A stretch of DNA of 64,000 bases, from the NCBI RefSeq assembly GCF_947259345.1, contig NZ_CAMYLS010000003.1:50137-114136 (forward strand), in the 5' to 3' direction. The DNA is from an uncultured Maricaulis sp. (lineage in GTDB: Bacteria; Pseudomonadota; Alphaproteobacteria; Caulobacterales; Maricaulaceae). Numbering within the stretch: position 1 is the first letter of the stretch; every line of letters starts with the position of its first letter. The notes under the pieces were generated by a model. The model was not told the origin of the DNA, did no database searches, and saw only the letters and a program-made list of their open reading frames with translations. Below, piece by piece: positions 43,864-53,171 of the stretch. Both the position numbers and the translations under genes were made by a program.

Positions 43864-44413
43864 CGAAGGGCTCGTTCCGGAACACTGTCGCTGCCGTGAT
43901 CAGGCGCTGATTGTTTTCCATGTTCGACAGCGCGCCGCCGAAATTTGGCGTCATCAAGGACCAGCGATAGAAGACGCGCACCAGGACAATGTCGCCGGCA
44001 TCGCCCGGGTCCCATCCGAAATTGCCGGAATCCATGGAGCCATCGCCCTCGATCGGGCTGGACTGGTCGACATTGTCGAAGTCTTCGAAGACCTGCACGT
44101 CAATGTCCAGATTATCGCAATCGGCGACGGCGGAGATGAGGTCGCAGACTTCCTGGCGGAAACCCGCCTGGGACATGCCGCCGGTTTGAGCCTCACCGGT
44201 CCGGATTTTCCGGGCGGCTTCGAGGACGGCATTCTCGAGCACGGTGCCGGTGAAAAAGACAGCCGCGATCTCGATCATCGCGAAGAGCAGAAAGAAGAAG
44301 GGCGCGGCGATCATTGCAAACTCGACTGCCGTCGCGCCATCATCCGCGCGGCAGAAGCGGGCAATGCGCGAGGCTTGCCGTTTGGCTGGCTGTGTCTGTG
44401 ATGCGCTGGTCAT
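43856..44413 (-). CDS. TadE-like pilus assembly protein
   Basis: 185 residues. TadE motif GATAVEFAMIAAPFFFLLFAMIEI, then a Cys pair (VCDLISAVADC). The upstream TTG at 44428 is rejected in favour of ATG at 44413, which follows GGGGAAAAC. The protein is processed by the prepilin peptidase and is thought to be a minor pilin. Confidence 0.85.
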   Translation of the reverse strand: MTSASQTQPAKRQASRIARFCRADDGATAVEFAMIAAPFFFLLFAMIEIAAVFFTGTVLENAVLEAARKIRTGEAQTGGMSQAGFRQEVCDLISAVADCDNLDIDVQVFEDFDNVDQSSPIEGDGSMDSGNFGWDPGDAGDIVLVRVFYRWSLMTPNFGGALSNMENNQRLITAATVFRNEPFDD

Positions 44414-44454
44414 CCGTTTTCCCCGCAAGGAACCGGTCAGCCCGGCCCTCTCCC

Positions 44455-44916
44455 TTATTGATTGGGGTTGTCGCCAGCCATCGCCGCATCGGCTGTTGCC
44501 AAGCGACCGCCCTGCTGATCCGTGAGGGCTTCCGTGCTTTCGACATCGCCACCGACGCGCGGAACCTCATCACAGACGCTGCCGCAGGACAGCGTGTGCT
44601 GGTTCGGACCACGGAAGAGGGCGACCTGGCCGGCGACCGGGTTGGAGACGACGATGTCGCGCTCATAGATGATCCGGCCGACCCGGTCGATGGCGATCAC
44701 ATTGGTGCGGCCCTGCAGGCGGCCGGTTACGACCAGGGTGCGGCCGTCATGGACGAGGGCATCCGCGATCGAGGGATTGCCGACCACGATGGCCGAGGCT
44801 TCGGCGGGCAGGCGGATGACTTCGGCATGCTCCACCGGAACAGCAAGGTCGTGAGCGGCCGCGGGGGCGACGCAGACAATCGCCAGGGAAAAGGCGGTGG
44901 CAATCCGGTTGAACAT
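44455..44916 (-). CDS. CpaC N-terminal-domain-like pilus protein
   Basis: 153 residues. Signal peptide ends AAAHD; then a beta-rich domain resembling the N-terminal domain of RcpA/CpaC (VEHAEVIRLPAEASAIVVGNPSIADALVH, VTGRLQGRTNVIAIDRVGRIIYERDI). It ends with Cys-rich and Gln/Gly-rich sequence. The gene trio 44916-43324 resembles the cpaI-J-K set of Caulobacter, though I assign this by architecture only. GGAGCG precedes the ATG. Confidence 0.75.
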   Translation of the reverse strand: MFNRIATAFSLAIVCVAPAAAHDLAVPVEHAEVIRLPAEASAIVVGNPSIADALVHDGRTLVVTGRLQGRTNVIAIDRVGRIIYERDIVVSNPVAGQVALFRGPNQHTLSCGSVCDEVPRVGGDVESTEALTDQQGGRLATADAAMAGDNPNQ

Positions 44917-44939
44917 TTTGGCGCTCCGTGACGCTTCAG

Positions 44940-45186
44940 GAAACTGGGAGCCATCCTCGCGCGCGCGTCTGAATCTTTTCTAAACGGGGGTGCATTTATT
45001 TGAATGCTTTGGTGGATAGGCCCGTTATTCCAATGTTAACTATAGCTGGCATTCCGACAAATATATATTTTGGTAACCACGAATTTTTACTCCGCCGAAA
45101 TCCTTCTCGTGTTTATTGGTCAGCGTTCAGGAGAGGTCGGGACGGATCGGCTCCTGATGGTTGGGTACCTACACGGGAGTAAACAA
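44940..45186 (+). promoter_or_regulatory. AT-rich promoter region of flp
   Basis: About 250 bp without a gene. The 100 bases ending near 45070 are unusually rich in A and T. A TTAAC half-site of the CtrA type is at 45036-45040, and other TTAAC-like sites lie ahead of cpaB (46036-46040). The region must hold divergent promoters for flp and the cpaI-like trio. The exact sites cannot be fixed by eye. Confidence 0.5.
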
Positions 45187-45345
45187 ATGAAAATGATTTC
45201 TCGCTTCTTCAAAGACGAATCCGGCGCCACCGCGATCGAGTACGGCCTCATTGCCGCCCTGATCGCTGTTGTGATCATCGGTGCCGTGACGGCCCTCGGT
45301 ACGGGCGTCAGCGACAACTTCAACACGGTTGCCGGCGCGCTCTAA
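45187..45345 (+). CDS. flp: Flp major pilin
   Basis: 52 residues. Major subunit of the Tad pilus. Leader MKMISRFFKDESG, then ATAIEYGLIAALIAVVIIGA with the Glu5-Tyr6 signature of Flp pilins. Processing by CpaA is expected at Gly13. GGAG lies ahead of the ATG. A strong terminator follows, so flp can be made in excess of cpaA-tadC. Confidence 0.97.
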   Translation: MKMISRFFKDESGATAIEYGLIAALIAVVIIGAVTALGTGVSDNFNTVAGAL

Positions 45346-45371
45346 GCGACCGTCAAACGTGAGACGATCAG

Positions 45372-45408
45372 CGGGGTCGCTCCACACGGAGCGGCCCCGT
45401 TTCGTTTT
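45372..45408 (+). terminator. Terminator after flp
   Basis: CGGGGTCGCTCC (45372-45383) and GGAGCGGCCCCG (45388-45399) pair with one mismatch and are followed by TTTCGTTTT. Confidence 0.85.
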
Positions 45409-45461
45409 GCCAACCGCTCATTAAGTTTCCCCCGTCACCCTGCCGGTCAGGGAGAGACGGG

Positions 45462-45968
45462 ATGACCGCCATGCTTTTGCAGATCACGATCTTGGTTCTG
45501 GCCGGGCTGATGCTCGCGGCCGCCCTGTTCGACGCCCACAAATTCATTATTCCGAACTGGCTCGTGGGTCTGGTCCTTCTGACCTTTCCGGTTGCGGCAC
45601 TGGCCGCCGGCCTGGGCTGGGCCGAAGCGGGCAATCATCTGCTGGGCGGGTTGATGGCGCTGGTAATCGGCTTCGCCCTGTTCGCACCCGGCTGGATCGG
45701 GGGCGGCGATGCCAAGCTTTTCGCGGCCTCGGCGCTCTGGTTTGGCTGGCCGGAAATCATCGCATTTCTTATCCATACCGTGATGGCCGGAGGTGTCCTG
45801 GTCATCGCCCTTCTGGTGCTGCGCCGGCTGGCGCCCCACATTCCCGTCCTGGCCGGTCGGCTCGAGGGCACCGCGCTGGCGGTAAAGGCTCCGGTTCCTT
45901 ACGGAATCGCGATTGCGGCCGGGGTTTTCTGGAGCCTCCCCAACACCGTCTTCTGGCAGGCCTTTTAA
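45462..45968 (+). CDS. cpaA: Flp prepilin peptidase CpaA
   Basis: 168 residues, polytopic A24 peptidase. First catalytic Asp in AALFDAHKFIIPNWLVGL, second in GGGDAKLFAASALWFGWP. Short form without the methyltransferase domain. It processes Flp and probably the TadE-like proteins. A GGGACGGG ribosome site sits before the ATG. Confidence 0.93.
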   Translation: MTAMLLQITILVLAGLMLAAALFDAHKFIIPNWLVGLVLLTFPVAALAAGLGWAEAGNHLLGGLMALVIGFALFAPGWIGGGDAKLFAASALWFGWPEIIAFLIHTVMAGGVLVIALLVLRRLAPHIPVLAGRLEGTALAVKAPVPYGIAIAAGVFWSLPNTVFWQAF

Positions 45969-46107
45969 GCGCATTTGAGCGGTGTTTTACGGGCTCTGAA
46001 AAAAGGGCCCGTTAGGGGGCATTGTCGGAATAGCATTAACGCGACTTTGAGGAATTCAGCGTCTCCTAGCACATGTATTCGTGTGCCTGAGAGGTTCGAG
46101 ACGCTCT

Positions 46108-46944
46108 ATGAACGCCGTCCGCATCGCCATTCTCGCTGCCGCCGCCATCGCTGCGGTCGCGGTCGCCTTTTTCGTCCGACAGGCCATGTCCAGCAACGAA
46201 ACTCCGCAGGTTGTGCAGGTCGAGGAACGTCCCTCCGTGCGCATTCTCGCCGCCCGCCGGGACGTCGCCATTGGCGAACGAATCAGCGCGGCCGATTTCT
46301 ATTGGCAAGCCTGGCCCGATGAGGCTGTGGCGCCGGGATATATCGTTGAAAACCGAGGTCAGGGCATCGAGGACTTCGCCGGCTCGGTGGTTCGCGCCCC
46401 GATCAGCCAGGGGGAGCCGATCACCGGCCGCCGTCTGGTTCAGCCCGGTGATGCCGGATTCATGGCAGCCGTCCTGACCCCGGGCATGCGCGCTGTCGCG
46501 GTCCCGATCTCGGCCGAGACCGGCGCCGGTGGCTTTATCCTGCCGAATGACCGCGTCGATGTGATTGTCTCCTTCGAGGAAGAATCCGAGGGGCGCCGCG
46601 GTTCCAGCCGTTCCTTTGTCGCGCGCACGATTGTCGAGAATGCCCGCGTGCTGGCGATTGACCAATCCTTTGGCGGTGAAGACGAGGATGAGGTCGTGGT
46701 CGGTGAGACCGCGACGCTCGAGCTGACGCCGGACCAGGCCCGCGCCGTGTCTGTGGCCGTGGCCCGCGGCGAGATCGCCCTCGTTCTGCGCAGTCTGACG
46801 GACAATACCGGTGATCCGGTTCTGGTGTCCGGCGGCGAGCTGCCCGAAGCCCCCGCGCAATCCTTCCAGGAGCGTCGTTCGAGCTCCGTCACCCTGATCC
46901 GCTATGGCCGCTCCCAGCAAGTTGCGCTGGGTGGCGACGAATGA
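46108..46944 (+). CDS. cpaB: Pilus assembly protein CpaB (RcpC)
   Basis: 278 residues. One N-terminal membrane helix (IAILAAAAIAAVAVAFFV) and a SAF domain from about residue 40 (VRILAARRDVAIGERISAADFYWQ) that probably binds peptidoglycan or modulates the outer-membrane pore. Ends LVSGGELPEAPAQSFQERR followed by TLIRYGRSQQVALGG. The start at 46108 (MNAVRIAILAA) is chosen over the upstream in-frame codon. Confidence 0.9.
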   Translation: MNAVRIAILAAAAIAAVAVAFFVRQAMSSNETPQVVQVEERPSVRILAARRDVAIGERISAADFYWQAWPDEAVAPGYIVENRGQGIEDFAGSVVRAPISQGEPITGRRLVQPGDAGFMAAVLTPGMRAVAVPISAETGAGGFILPNDRVDVIVSFEEESEGRRGSSRSFVARTIVENARVLAIDQSFGGEDEDEVVVGETATLELTPDQARAVSVAVARGEIALVLRSLTDNTGDPVLVSGGELPEAPAQSFQERRSSSVTLIRYGRSQQVALGGDE

Positions 46945-46952
46945 GGACCGAG

Positions 46953-48416
46953 ATGATGATCCGCACACTCCTCCTGCTGGCCAGCCTGGCTGTCAGCGCT
47001 CCGGTGGCCGCACAGCCTGCCGGTACCGAGCGCGGCAACACCATGCAGGTCTATATCCGCGAACCGGGGAATGGCCCGGTCTCGGAAAGCCTCGATCTGC
47101 CCCTGTCCAAGGCGGCTGTCGTGCACCTGCCGGTCGATGTCGCGGACGTGCTGGTGACCAATCCGGACGTCGTTGAAGCCATCGTGCGGACGCCGCGCCG
47201 CGCCTATATCATGGGCATGGGCATCGGCCAGACCAACGCCTTCTTCTTCGATGCCAACGGCCAGCTCATCCTGGATCTCGACCTGCGCGTCGAGCGCGAT
47301 CTGTCGCCGCTCCAGGAATCGATTGATCGCTTCCTGCCGGCCGCGCGGGTCGAAGTCGAGGCGATGAATGATCACATTGTGCTGTCGGGCCGCGCACCGA
47401 GCGCTGCCGATGCCGACGCCGCGCTGCGCATTGCCCAGCGCTGGGTCGATGATCCCGAGCACATCTTGTCCATGATCACCGTGGAAGCCCGTGAGCAGGT
47501 CATGCTCAAGGTCCGGATCGTGGAAATGCAGCGCACCATCGTGCGCCAGCTGGGCGTCAATCTGTCGACCGCCGGAAGCTCCGGCGAGTTCGGCTTCGAC
47601 ATCGCCACATCGCCGGACTTCTCGCGCGTTGGCCGCTTCCTGGGTGGCACGTCTGCCGCGATTGACTGGGTCAGCGGCAATACCGGCGGTGTCGAGAGCG
47701 TCACCACCCTGTTGCAGGCGATGGAGCGCGTCGGCTTGGTGCGCACCCTGGCCGAGCCGAATTTGACAGCGATCACGGGCGAAAGCGCCAATTTCCTGGC
47801 CGGCGGCGAATTCCCGGTTCCGGTCGGTCGCGATCGCGACGGAAATATCATCATTGAATACAAGCCTTTCGGTGTTGGCTTGGGCTTCACGCCCGTCGTC
47901 CTCTCCGAAGGCCGCATCTCGCTGCGCATCTCGACGGAAGTGTCCGAACTGACGAGCCAGGGCTCGCTGACCTTCCAGTCGAACAATGTCACGGATGACG
48001 ACGGAAATATCATCGGCACGGTGCCCGGCCTGACCATTCCGGCCCTCAATGTGAACCGTGCCGAGACCACTGTGGAACTGCCCTCGGGTGGCAGCCTCGT
48101 CCTGGCCGGTCTGATCCAGGAAGAAACGCGCCAGAATCTCGACGGTGTTCCCGGTGTCCAGAACCTGCCGGTGCTGGGTTCGCTGTTCCGTTCGCGGGAT
48201 TACGAGAACCAGGAAACCGAACTGGTCGTGTTGGTGACGCCCTACCTGGTGGATCCGACGAATCCGAACCAGATGCAGACGCCTGCGGACGGCTTCCGCA
48301 ATGCCAGTGAGGCTTCGGCCCTGCTCTTCGGCCGCATCAATCGCGCCTATTCGGTCCCCGGATCGGATACGGGCGAGCGCGGCTGGAGCGGGCCGGTCGG
48401 CTTCCTGTTCGAGTAG
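46953..48416 (+). CDS. cpaC: Tad pilus secretin CpaC (RcpA)
   Basis: 487 residues. Outer-membrane secretin of the Tad system. Signal peptide (RTLLLLASLAVSAPVAA), N-terminal domain with VVHLPVDVADVLVTNPDVVEAIVRTPRRAYIMGMGIGQTN, BON-like linker, then secretin core with VNRAETTVELPSGGSLVLAGLIQEE and VPGVQNLPVLGSLFRS. I prefer ATG 46953 (with AGGA 5 bases upstream) over 46941 (overlapping the cpaB stop). Confidence 0.93.
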   Translation: MMIRTLLLLASLAVSAPVAAQPAGTERGNTMQVYIREPGNGPVSESLDLPLSKAAVVHLPVDVADVLVTNPDVVEAIVRTPRRAYIMGMGIGQTNAFFFDANGQLILDLDLRVERDLSPLQESIDRFLPAARVEVEAMNDHIVLSGRAPSAADADAALRIAQRWVDDPEHILSMITVEAREQVMLKVRIVEMQRTIVRQLGVNLSTAGSSGEFGFDIATSPDFSRVGRFLGGTSAAIDWVSGNTGGVESVTTLLQAMERVGLVRTLAEPNLTAITGESANFLAGGEFPVPVGRDRDGNIIIEYKPFGVGLGFTPVVLSEGRISLRISTEVSELTSQGSLTFQSNNVTDDDGNIIGTVPGLTIPALNVNRAETTVELPSGGSLVLAGLIQEETRQNLDGVPGVQNLPVLGSLFRSRDYENQETELVVLVTPYLVDPTNPNQMQTPADGFRNASEASALLFGRINRAYSVPGSDTGERGWSGPVGFLFE

Positions 48417-48427
48417 TGGAGTTGGTG

Positions 48428-49111
48428 ATGGTGGCCTACAAAAAGAAAATCGGTGCCTTGATCGGTTTGGCGAGCCTTGTCTCGCTCGGCGCTTGCGCGA
48501 CCAGCGTACCGACGGGGCTGAACGTCCCGCAAGCGACGGCTGTGGCGGAGACCTACCGCGCCGAATTTGCGGTCGATGAACGCGATAATGGACTGACCTG
48601 GGCCCAGCAAAGCGTGCTGGCTTCCGTGGCCGCCGAATACAAGGCCCGCGGTCATGGGCCGCTTGTCATCAGCTATCCGCAGGGTTCAGCCAATGAAGAC
48701 GCCGCCATCGGTGCCATCGCCGAAGCGCGCAACTTCTTCTACGAGCAGGGCATTGACTGGCGCATGATTACCGGCGGGGCTTATGACGCCCGCGGTCAGC
48801 GCCATGGCGAGCTGATTTTCTCCTTCACCCGCTATGCCGCCCAAGCGCCGCGTGAATGCGATGGCAGCTGGGACAATATGGCGATGGAATTCGACAATCA
48901 GCATCATGCCAATTTCGGCTGTGCGATGGCTGTGAACCTTGCGGCCATGGTGGCCGACCCGCGCGACCTCGTTGCGCCGCGCGATATGGAGCCGGGCGAT
49001 ACCGGTCGCCGGCAGACGGTGATCGACGGATATCGGGCCGGAGAATCCACCGCCAGTGAGCGGAGTGATTATGAAAGCGGCGCGGTCTCTCGCGTCGGCA
49101 GCGGCAATTAG
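48428..49111 (+). CDS. cpaD: Pilus assembly lipoprotein CpaD
   Basis: 227 residues. Lipoprotein signal with lipobox LGAC (ASLVSLGACATS). CpaD family landmarks: VDERDNGLTWAQQSVLASVAAEYKARG, then GDTGRRQTVIDGYRAGESTAS near the end. It likely helps the CpaC secretin in the outer membrane. The start at 48428 follows GGAG. Confidence 0.9.
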   Translation: MVAYKKKIGALIGLASLVSLGACATSVPTGLNVPQATAVAETYRAEFAVDERDNGLTWAQQSVLASVAAEYKARGHGPLVISYPQGSANEDAAIGAIAEARNFFYEQGIDWRMITGGAYDARGQRHGELIFSFTRYAAQAPRECDGSWDNMAMEFDNQHHANFGCAMAVNLAAMVADPRDLVAPRDMEPGDTGRRQTVIDGYRAGESTASERSDYESGAVSRVGSGN

Positions 49112-49123
49112 GGAGGGCCAGAC

Positions 49124-50635
49124 ATGACCGATGCCAATCGCGCTATGAAGCAAGACCCTTTCCTGGACGATGACGATCCGTTCCTGGACGCCGCCGATGT
49201 TGAACGTCTCTTGCTTGGCGAGGCGACGCGGGAAGACATGAATCGCGCGCGGGCGCCGGAACAAGCGGTCGATGATTTCGGCGACGAGGATCCTTTCCTG
49301 GCCGAAACCGAGATCGAACCGGCCGCGGCCGCGCCGGCACCGCAGCAGCGTGTGGTCGATCCGGTTTTCGAAGATGTGCAGGATGAAGTGGCCAGCCTGC
49401 AAGTTGGCGAAGCGCTCTATGGTGAGGTCGACAATGACGTGTCGGACCAGCCGGTCCCGCGCATTTCGGTCGGCGCCTTTTGCGAGCGTCCCGAGACGGG
49501 TGCCCTGATTCACAATGCGGCGAATGATCGTCGTCTGGCGAAGGCCCATGTGACCGTCGAGCTGGGTGGCCTGCCGGCCGCCATCGAGCGCTATCACGAC
49601 GAGACGACGCCGAACCTGCTGATCATCGAGAGCGGCATGCGCGGGCGCGGCTTGTTTGATCAGCTCGAGGAGCTGGCTGGCGTCTGTGACCCGGAAACCA
49701 AGGTCATCATCGTCGGTGCTGCCAATGATATCAGCCTCTATCGAGAGCTGATGAAGCGTGGCGTCAGTGAATACCTGGTGCCGCCGATGACGCCGATGCA
49801 TGTCATCCGCACCATTTCCGAGCTCTTCCTCGATCCCGACCAGCCCTTCGCCGGCAAGACAATCGCCTTTATCGGCGCCAAGGGCGGAGTCGGTTCCTCG
49901 ACCATTGCCCACAATTGCGCCTGGGCCATGACCGAGGGCATGCAGTCGGACGCCGTGCTTGTCGATCTTGACCTGTCCTTCGGTACGGCCGGTCTCGATT
50001 TCAATCAGGACCCGGCCCAGACACTGGGCGATGCCCTGGCCGAGCCCGACCGTCTGGATGACGCGCTGCTGGATCGCCTCCTGGTGCGTTGTACGGATCG
50101 GCTCAGCCTGTTCTCGGCACCGGCAACGCTCGACAAGGAGTGGGACTTCAACGCCAATAGCTATGAGATGGTGCTGGAGAAAGTCCGCCGACAGGCCCCC
50201 TATGTCGCACTGGATCTGCCGCATATGTGGACGCCGTGGGTCAAGCAGACCCTGTTGGCAGCCGATCAGGTCGTGGTCACGGTCGCCCCGGATCTGGCGT
50301 CCCTGCGTAACGCCAAGAACCTGTTCGACCTTGTCGCGGGTGCTCGGCCCAATGACGAGCCGCCGCGCGTGGTCATCAACATGGCCGGCATGCCAAAACG
50401 CCCGGAAATCCCCGTGAAGGATTTCGCTGAGGCGCTCGGGACGCCGCCGACCCTCGTCCTGCCCTTCGAACCGCAATTGTTCGGCAAGGCCGCGAATAAT
50501 GGCCAGATGATCACCGAACTCGAGCCCAAATCGAAGGCGGCGGAGGGCTTCTCGCATCTCGCCAGCCTCGTCTCAGGACGGACGCCGGTTGCACCGCCCA
50601 AACGTTCCCTCATCGCGAAACTTTTCGGAGGCTAG
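49124..50635 (+). CDS. cpaE: Pilus assembly ATPase CpaE (TadZ)
   Basis: 503 residues. Receiver-like N-terminal region (about 110-235; ITRLRIIIVGAANDISLY-like pattern) and a MinD/ParA-type ATPase from about 245: deviant Walker A AFIGAKGGVGSSTIAHN and DLDLSFGTAGLDFNQDP. Places the pilus at the cell pole in relatives. The first 100 residues are acidic and Asp/Pro/Ala-rich. GGGAGGG precedes the ATG. Confidence 0.93.
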   Translation: MTDANRAMKQDPFLDDDDPFLDAADVERLLLGEATREDMNRARAPEQAVDDFGDEDPFLAETEIEPAAAAPAPQQRVVDPVFEDVQDEVASLQVGEALYGEVDNDVSDQPVPRISVGAFCERPETGALIHNAANDRRLAKAHVTVELGGLPAAIERYHDETTPNLLIIESGMRGRGLFDQLEELAGVCDPETKVIIVGAANDISLYRELMKRGVSEYLVPPMTPMHVIRTISELFLDPDQPFAGKTIAFIGAKGGVGSSTIAHNCAWAMTEGMQSDAVLVDLDLSFGTAGLDFNQDPAQTLGDALAEPDRLDDALLDRLLVRCTDRLSLFSAPATLDKEWDFNANSYEMVLEKVRRQAPYVALDLPHMWTPWVKQTLLAADQVVVTVAPDLASLRNAKNLFDLVAGARPNDEPPRVVINMAGMPKRPEIPVKDFAEALGTPPTLVLPFEPQLFGKAANNGQMITELEPKSKAAEGFSHLASLVSGRTPVAPPKRSLIAKLFGG

Positions 50636-50642
50636 TAAGTCC

Positions 50643-52166
50643 ATGTTCGGCAAGCGTGCCGGAGGCCCGACACCCACACCCGCACCGATGACGCCGCCGC
50701 CGGCCGCGCCCAAGGAAGAGGCGCGTGCGGAGCCGGCTGCGCGTCGGGACAGCCAGGCTGCACCGGCAGCCCGACCTGCGGCCAAGTCGGCCACGCCGGC
50801 GCCGAAACCGGTCGCGAAGCCGGTACCGGGCGCCTATACCGGTCCGAAAGCGGCCAAGCGCACCGCGCGTGTCGCCGAAGCGGGCGGACGTTCCGAAGAG
50901 TATTACGCGGTCAAGACAACCATCTTCAACGCGCTGATCGACACGATTGATCTGGGCCAGCTGGCGCGTCTGGACAATGAGACGGCGGCCGAGGAAATCC
51001 GCGACATCGTGACCGAGATCATCTCGATCAAGAATGTTGCCATGTCGATCGCCGAGCAGGAGCAATTGCTGCAGGACATCTGCAATGATGTCCTGGGTTT
51101 CGGTCCGCTCGAGCCGCTTCTGGCGCGCGACGATATCGCCGATATCATGGTCAATGGTGCTGATCGGGTCTTCATCGAAGTCAACGGCAAGGTCGAGGAG
51201 ACGAATATCCGTTTCCGCGACAATGGCCAGCTGATGAATATCTGTCAGCGCATCGTCAGCCAGGTCGGCCGCCGGGTCGATGAGAGCTCGCCGATCTGTG
51301 ACGCCCGCCTGATGGACGGTTCACGCGTCAACGTCATCGCGCCGCCCCTGGCGCTGGACGGTCCGACCCTGACCATTCGCAAGTTCAAGAAGGACAAGCT
51401 GCAGATGCAGAACCTGGTGGAGTTCGGCTCCATCACGCCGGAAGGCGCCAAGGTTCTTTCCATCATCGGCGCCTCGCGCTGTAACGTTCTGATCTCCGGC
51501 GGTACCGGTTCGGGCAAGACCACCCTGCTCAACTGCATGACCGGCTTCATCGAGGAAGACGAACGCGTCGTGACCTGCGAAGACGCCGCCGAACTCCAGC
51601 TCCAGCAGCCGCATGTGGTACGCTTGGAAACCCGACCGCCAAACCTGGAAGGCTCGGGGCAGGTGACCATGCGTGACCTGGTCAAGAACTGTCTGCGCAT
51701 GCGTCCGGAACGGATCATCGTGGGTGAGGTGCGTGGCCCCGAGGCGTTTGACCTTCTGCAGGCCATGAATACCGGTCATGACGGGTCCATGGGCACGCTG
51801 CACGCCAACTCGCCGCGCGAAGCCATGTCGCGGATTGAATCCATGATCACCATGGGCGGTTATAACCTGCCGGCCAAAACGATCCGCGAAATGATCGTCG
51901 GCTCGATCGACGTGATCGTGCAGGCCGCGCGCCTGCGGGATGGCTCGCGGAAAATCACCCACATTACCGAAGTGGTCGGTATGGAAGGCGATGTCATCGT
52001 CACCCAGGACCTCTTCCTCTACGAGATCAAGGGCGAGGACGAGCACGGCAAGATCATCGGCCAGCACGCCTCGACCGGGATTGCCCGCCCGAAATTCTGG
52101 GATCGCGCCCGCTATTTCGGCCTGGAACGCGAGCTCGCGAACGCGCTCGATGCATCGGAGGCCTGA
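50643..52166 (+). CDS. cpaF: Pilus assembly ATPase CpaF (TadA)
   Basis: 507 residues. Hexameric secretion ATPase. Proline/alanine-rich N-terminus (residues 1-90), then the N-terminal domain and Walker A ISGGTGSGKTTLLNCMTG near residue 285, the Asp box VTCEDAAELQL, Walker B RMRPERIIVGEVRGPEAFDLLQAM, and the His box DGSMGTLHANSPREAMSR. The start at 50643 (MFGKRAGGP) is right after the cpaE stop, with GGAGG in the intervening bases. Confidence 0.95.
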   Translation: MFGKRAGGPTPTPAPMTPPPAAPKEEARAEPAARRDSQAAPAARPAAKSATPAPKPVAKPVPGAYTGPKAAKRTARVAEAGGRSEEYYAVKTTIFNALIDTIDLGQLARLDNETAAEEIRDIVTEIISIKNVAMSIAEQEQLLQDICNDVLGFGPLEPLLARDDIADIMVNGADRVFIEVNGKVEETNIRFRDNGQLMNICQRIVSQVGRRVDESSPICDARLMDGSRVNVIAPPLALDGPTLTIRKFKKDKLQMQNLVEFGSITPEGAKVLSIIGASRCNVLISGGTGSGKTTLLNCMTGFIEEDERVVTCEDAAELQLQQPHVVRLETRPPNLEGSGQVTMRDLVKNCLRMRPERIIVGEVRGPEAFDLLQAMNTGHDGSMGTLHANSPREAMSRIESMITMGGYNLPAKTIREMIVGSIDVIVQAARLRDGSRKITHITEVVGMEGDVIVTQDLFLYEIKGEDEHGKIIGQHASTGIARPKFWDRARYFGLERELANALDASEA

Positions 52167-52171
52167 GTGCG

Positions 52172-53164
52172 ATGAATGAGGACATGATCTTTGTGCTCGC
52201 CGCGGCCGCCGCTTTCATGGCAGTCGGTGGCGTCGGGTGGGTCGCCGTTGGCGCAGCCGGGGACGCTCAGTCGAAAAAGCGCGTGAACCGGGCGGTGAAT
52301 GGTGGTCTGCAGCGCGGGCGGCGCCAGATCTCGGCCCTCGATCAGGCCGCCCAGCGCAAGCGACAGGTGCAGGAATCGCTCAAGGACCTGGAGCAGAGGC
52401 AGCGCGATCAGCGCAAGAAGTCCCTGTCCATCAAGGCCCGTATCCAGCAAGCGGGGATGTCTTTCACGCCCGCCGTCTTCTGGATGATCTCCGCCGGACT
52501 CGCTGTGGCAGGGCTGTTGATCTCCCTGCTGACCGGCCAGAACCTGATCATCAGCGGTGCCGTGACGGTTATAGCCGGTCTCGGCCTGCCGCGCTGGTGG
52601 CTGGGTCTGGCGCGCGGTCGGCGCCAGAAGAAGTTTTCCGGAGAATTCGCCAATGCGCTCGACGTCATCACACGCGGCGTGAAGTCGGGTCTGCCGCTGA
52701 ACGAATGTCTCAAAATCCTCGCCAAGGAAAGCCCGGAGCCGGTGCGGACCGAATTCGAGAAACTGGTCGAGGGTATCGCGGTCGGGGTGTCATTGCCCGA
52801 CGGGCTGGACCGGATGTGCGAGCGCATGCCACTGCCCGAGCTGAATTTCTTCCGTACCGTCCTGATCATCCAGCAAAAGACCGGTGGTAACCTCGCGGAG
52901 ACGCTGGGCAATCTGTCCACCGTCCTGCGCTCGCGCAAGATGATGCGCGAGAAGATCGGGGCCCTGTCCTCTGAGGCCAAGTCATCGGCCGCCATAATCG
53001 GCTCGCTGCCGCCGGGTGTGCTGGGCATCGTCTATGCCACCACGCCCTCCTATATGGGCCAGATGTTCGTTGACCCGACCGGTCAGCTGATGCTGCTGGG
53101 CGGTGTGACCTGGATGTTCATTGGCATCATGGTCATGCGCGGCATGATCAACTTCAAGATCTGA
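52172..53164 (+). CDS. tadB: Tad inner-membrane protein TadB
   Basis: 330 residues. T2SSF-domain protein of the Tad inner-membrane platform. N-terminal helix, a long basic cytoplasmic stretch (KRKRQVQESLKDLEQRQRDQRKKS), two helices near residue 110-140, then the T2SSF domain (FANALDVITRGVKSGLPLNECLKILAKESPEP) and helices at the end. Pairs with TadC. Confidence 0.92.
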   Translation: MNEDMIFVLAAAAAFMAVGGVGWVAVGAAGDAQSKKRVNRAVNGGLQRGRRQISALDQAAQRKRQVQESLKDLEQRQRDQRKKSLSIKARIQQAGMSFTPAVFWMISAGLAVAGLLISLLTGQNLIISGAVTVIAGLGLPRWWLGLARGRRQKKFSGEFANALDVITRGVKSGLPLNECLKILAKESPEPVRTEFEKLVEGIAVGVSLPDGLDRMCERMPLPELNFFRTVLIIQQKTGGNLAETLGNLSTVLRSRKMMREKIGALSSEAKSSAAIIGSLPPGVLGIVYATTPSYMGQMFVDPTGQLMLLGGVTWMFIGIMVMRGMINFKI

Positions 53165-53171
53165 GGCGGGC

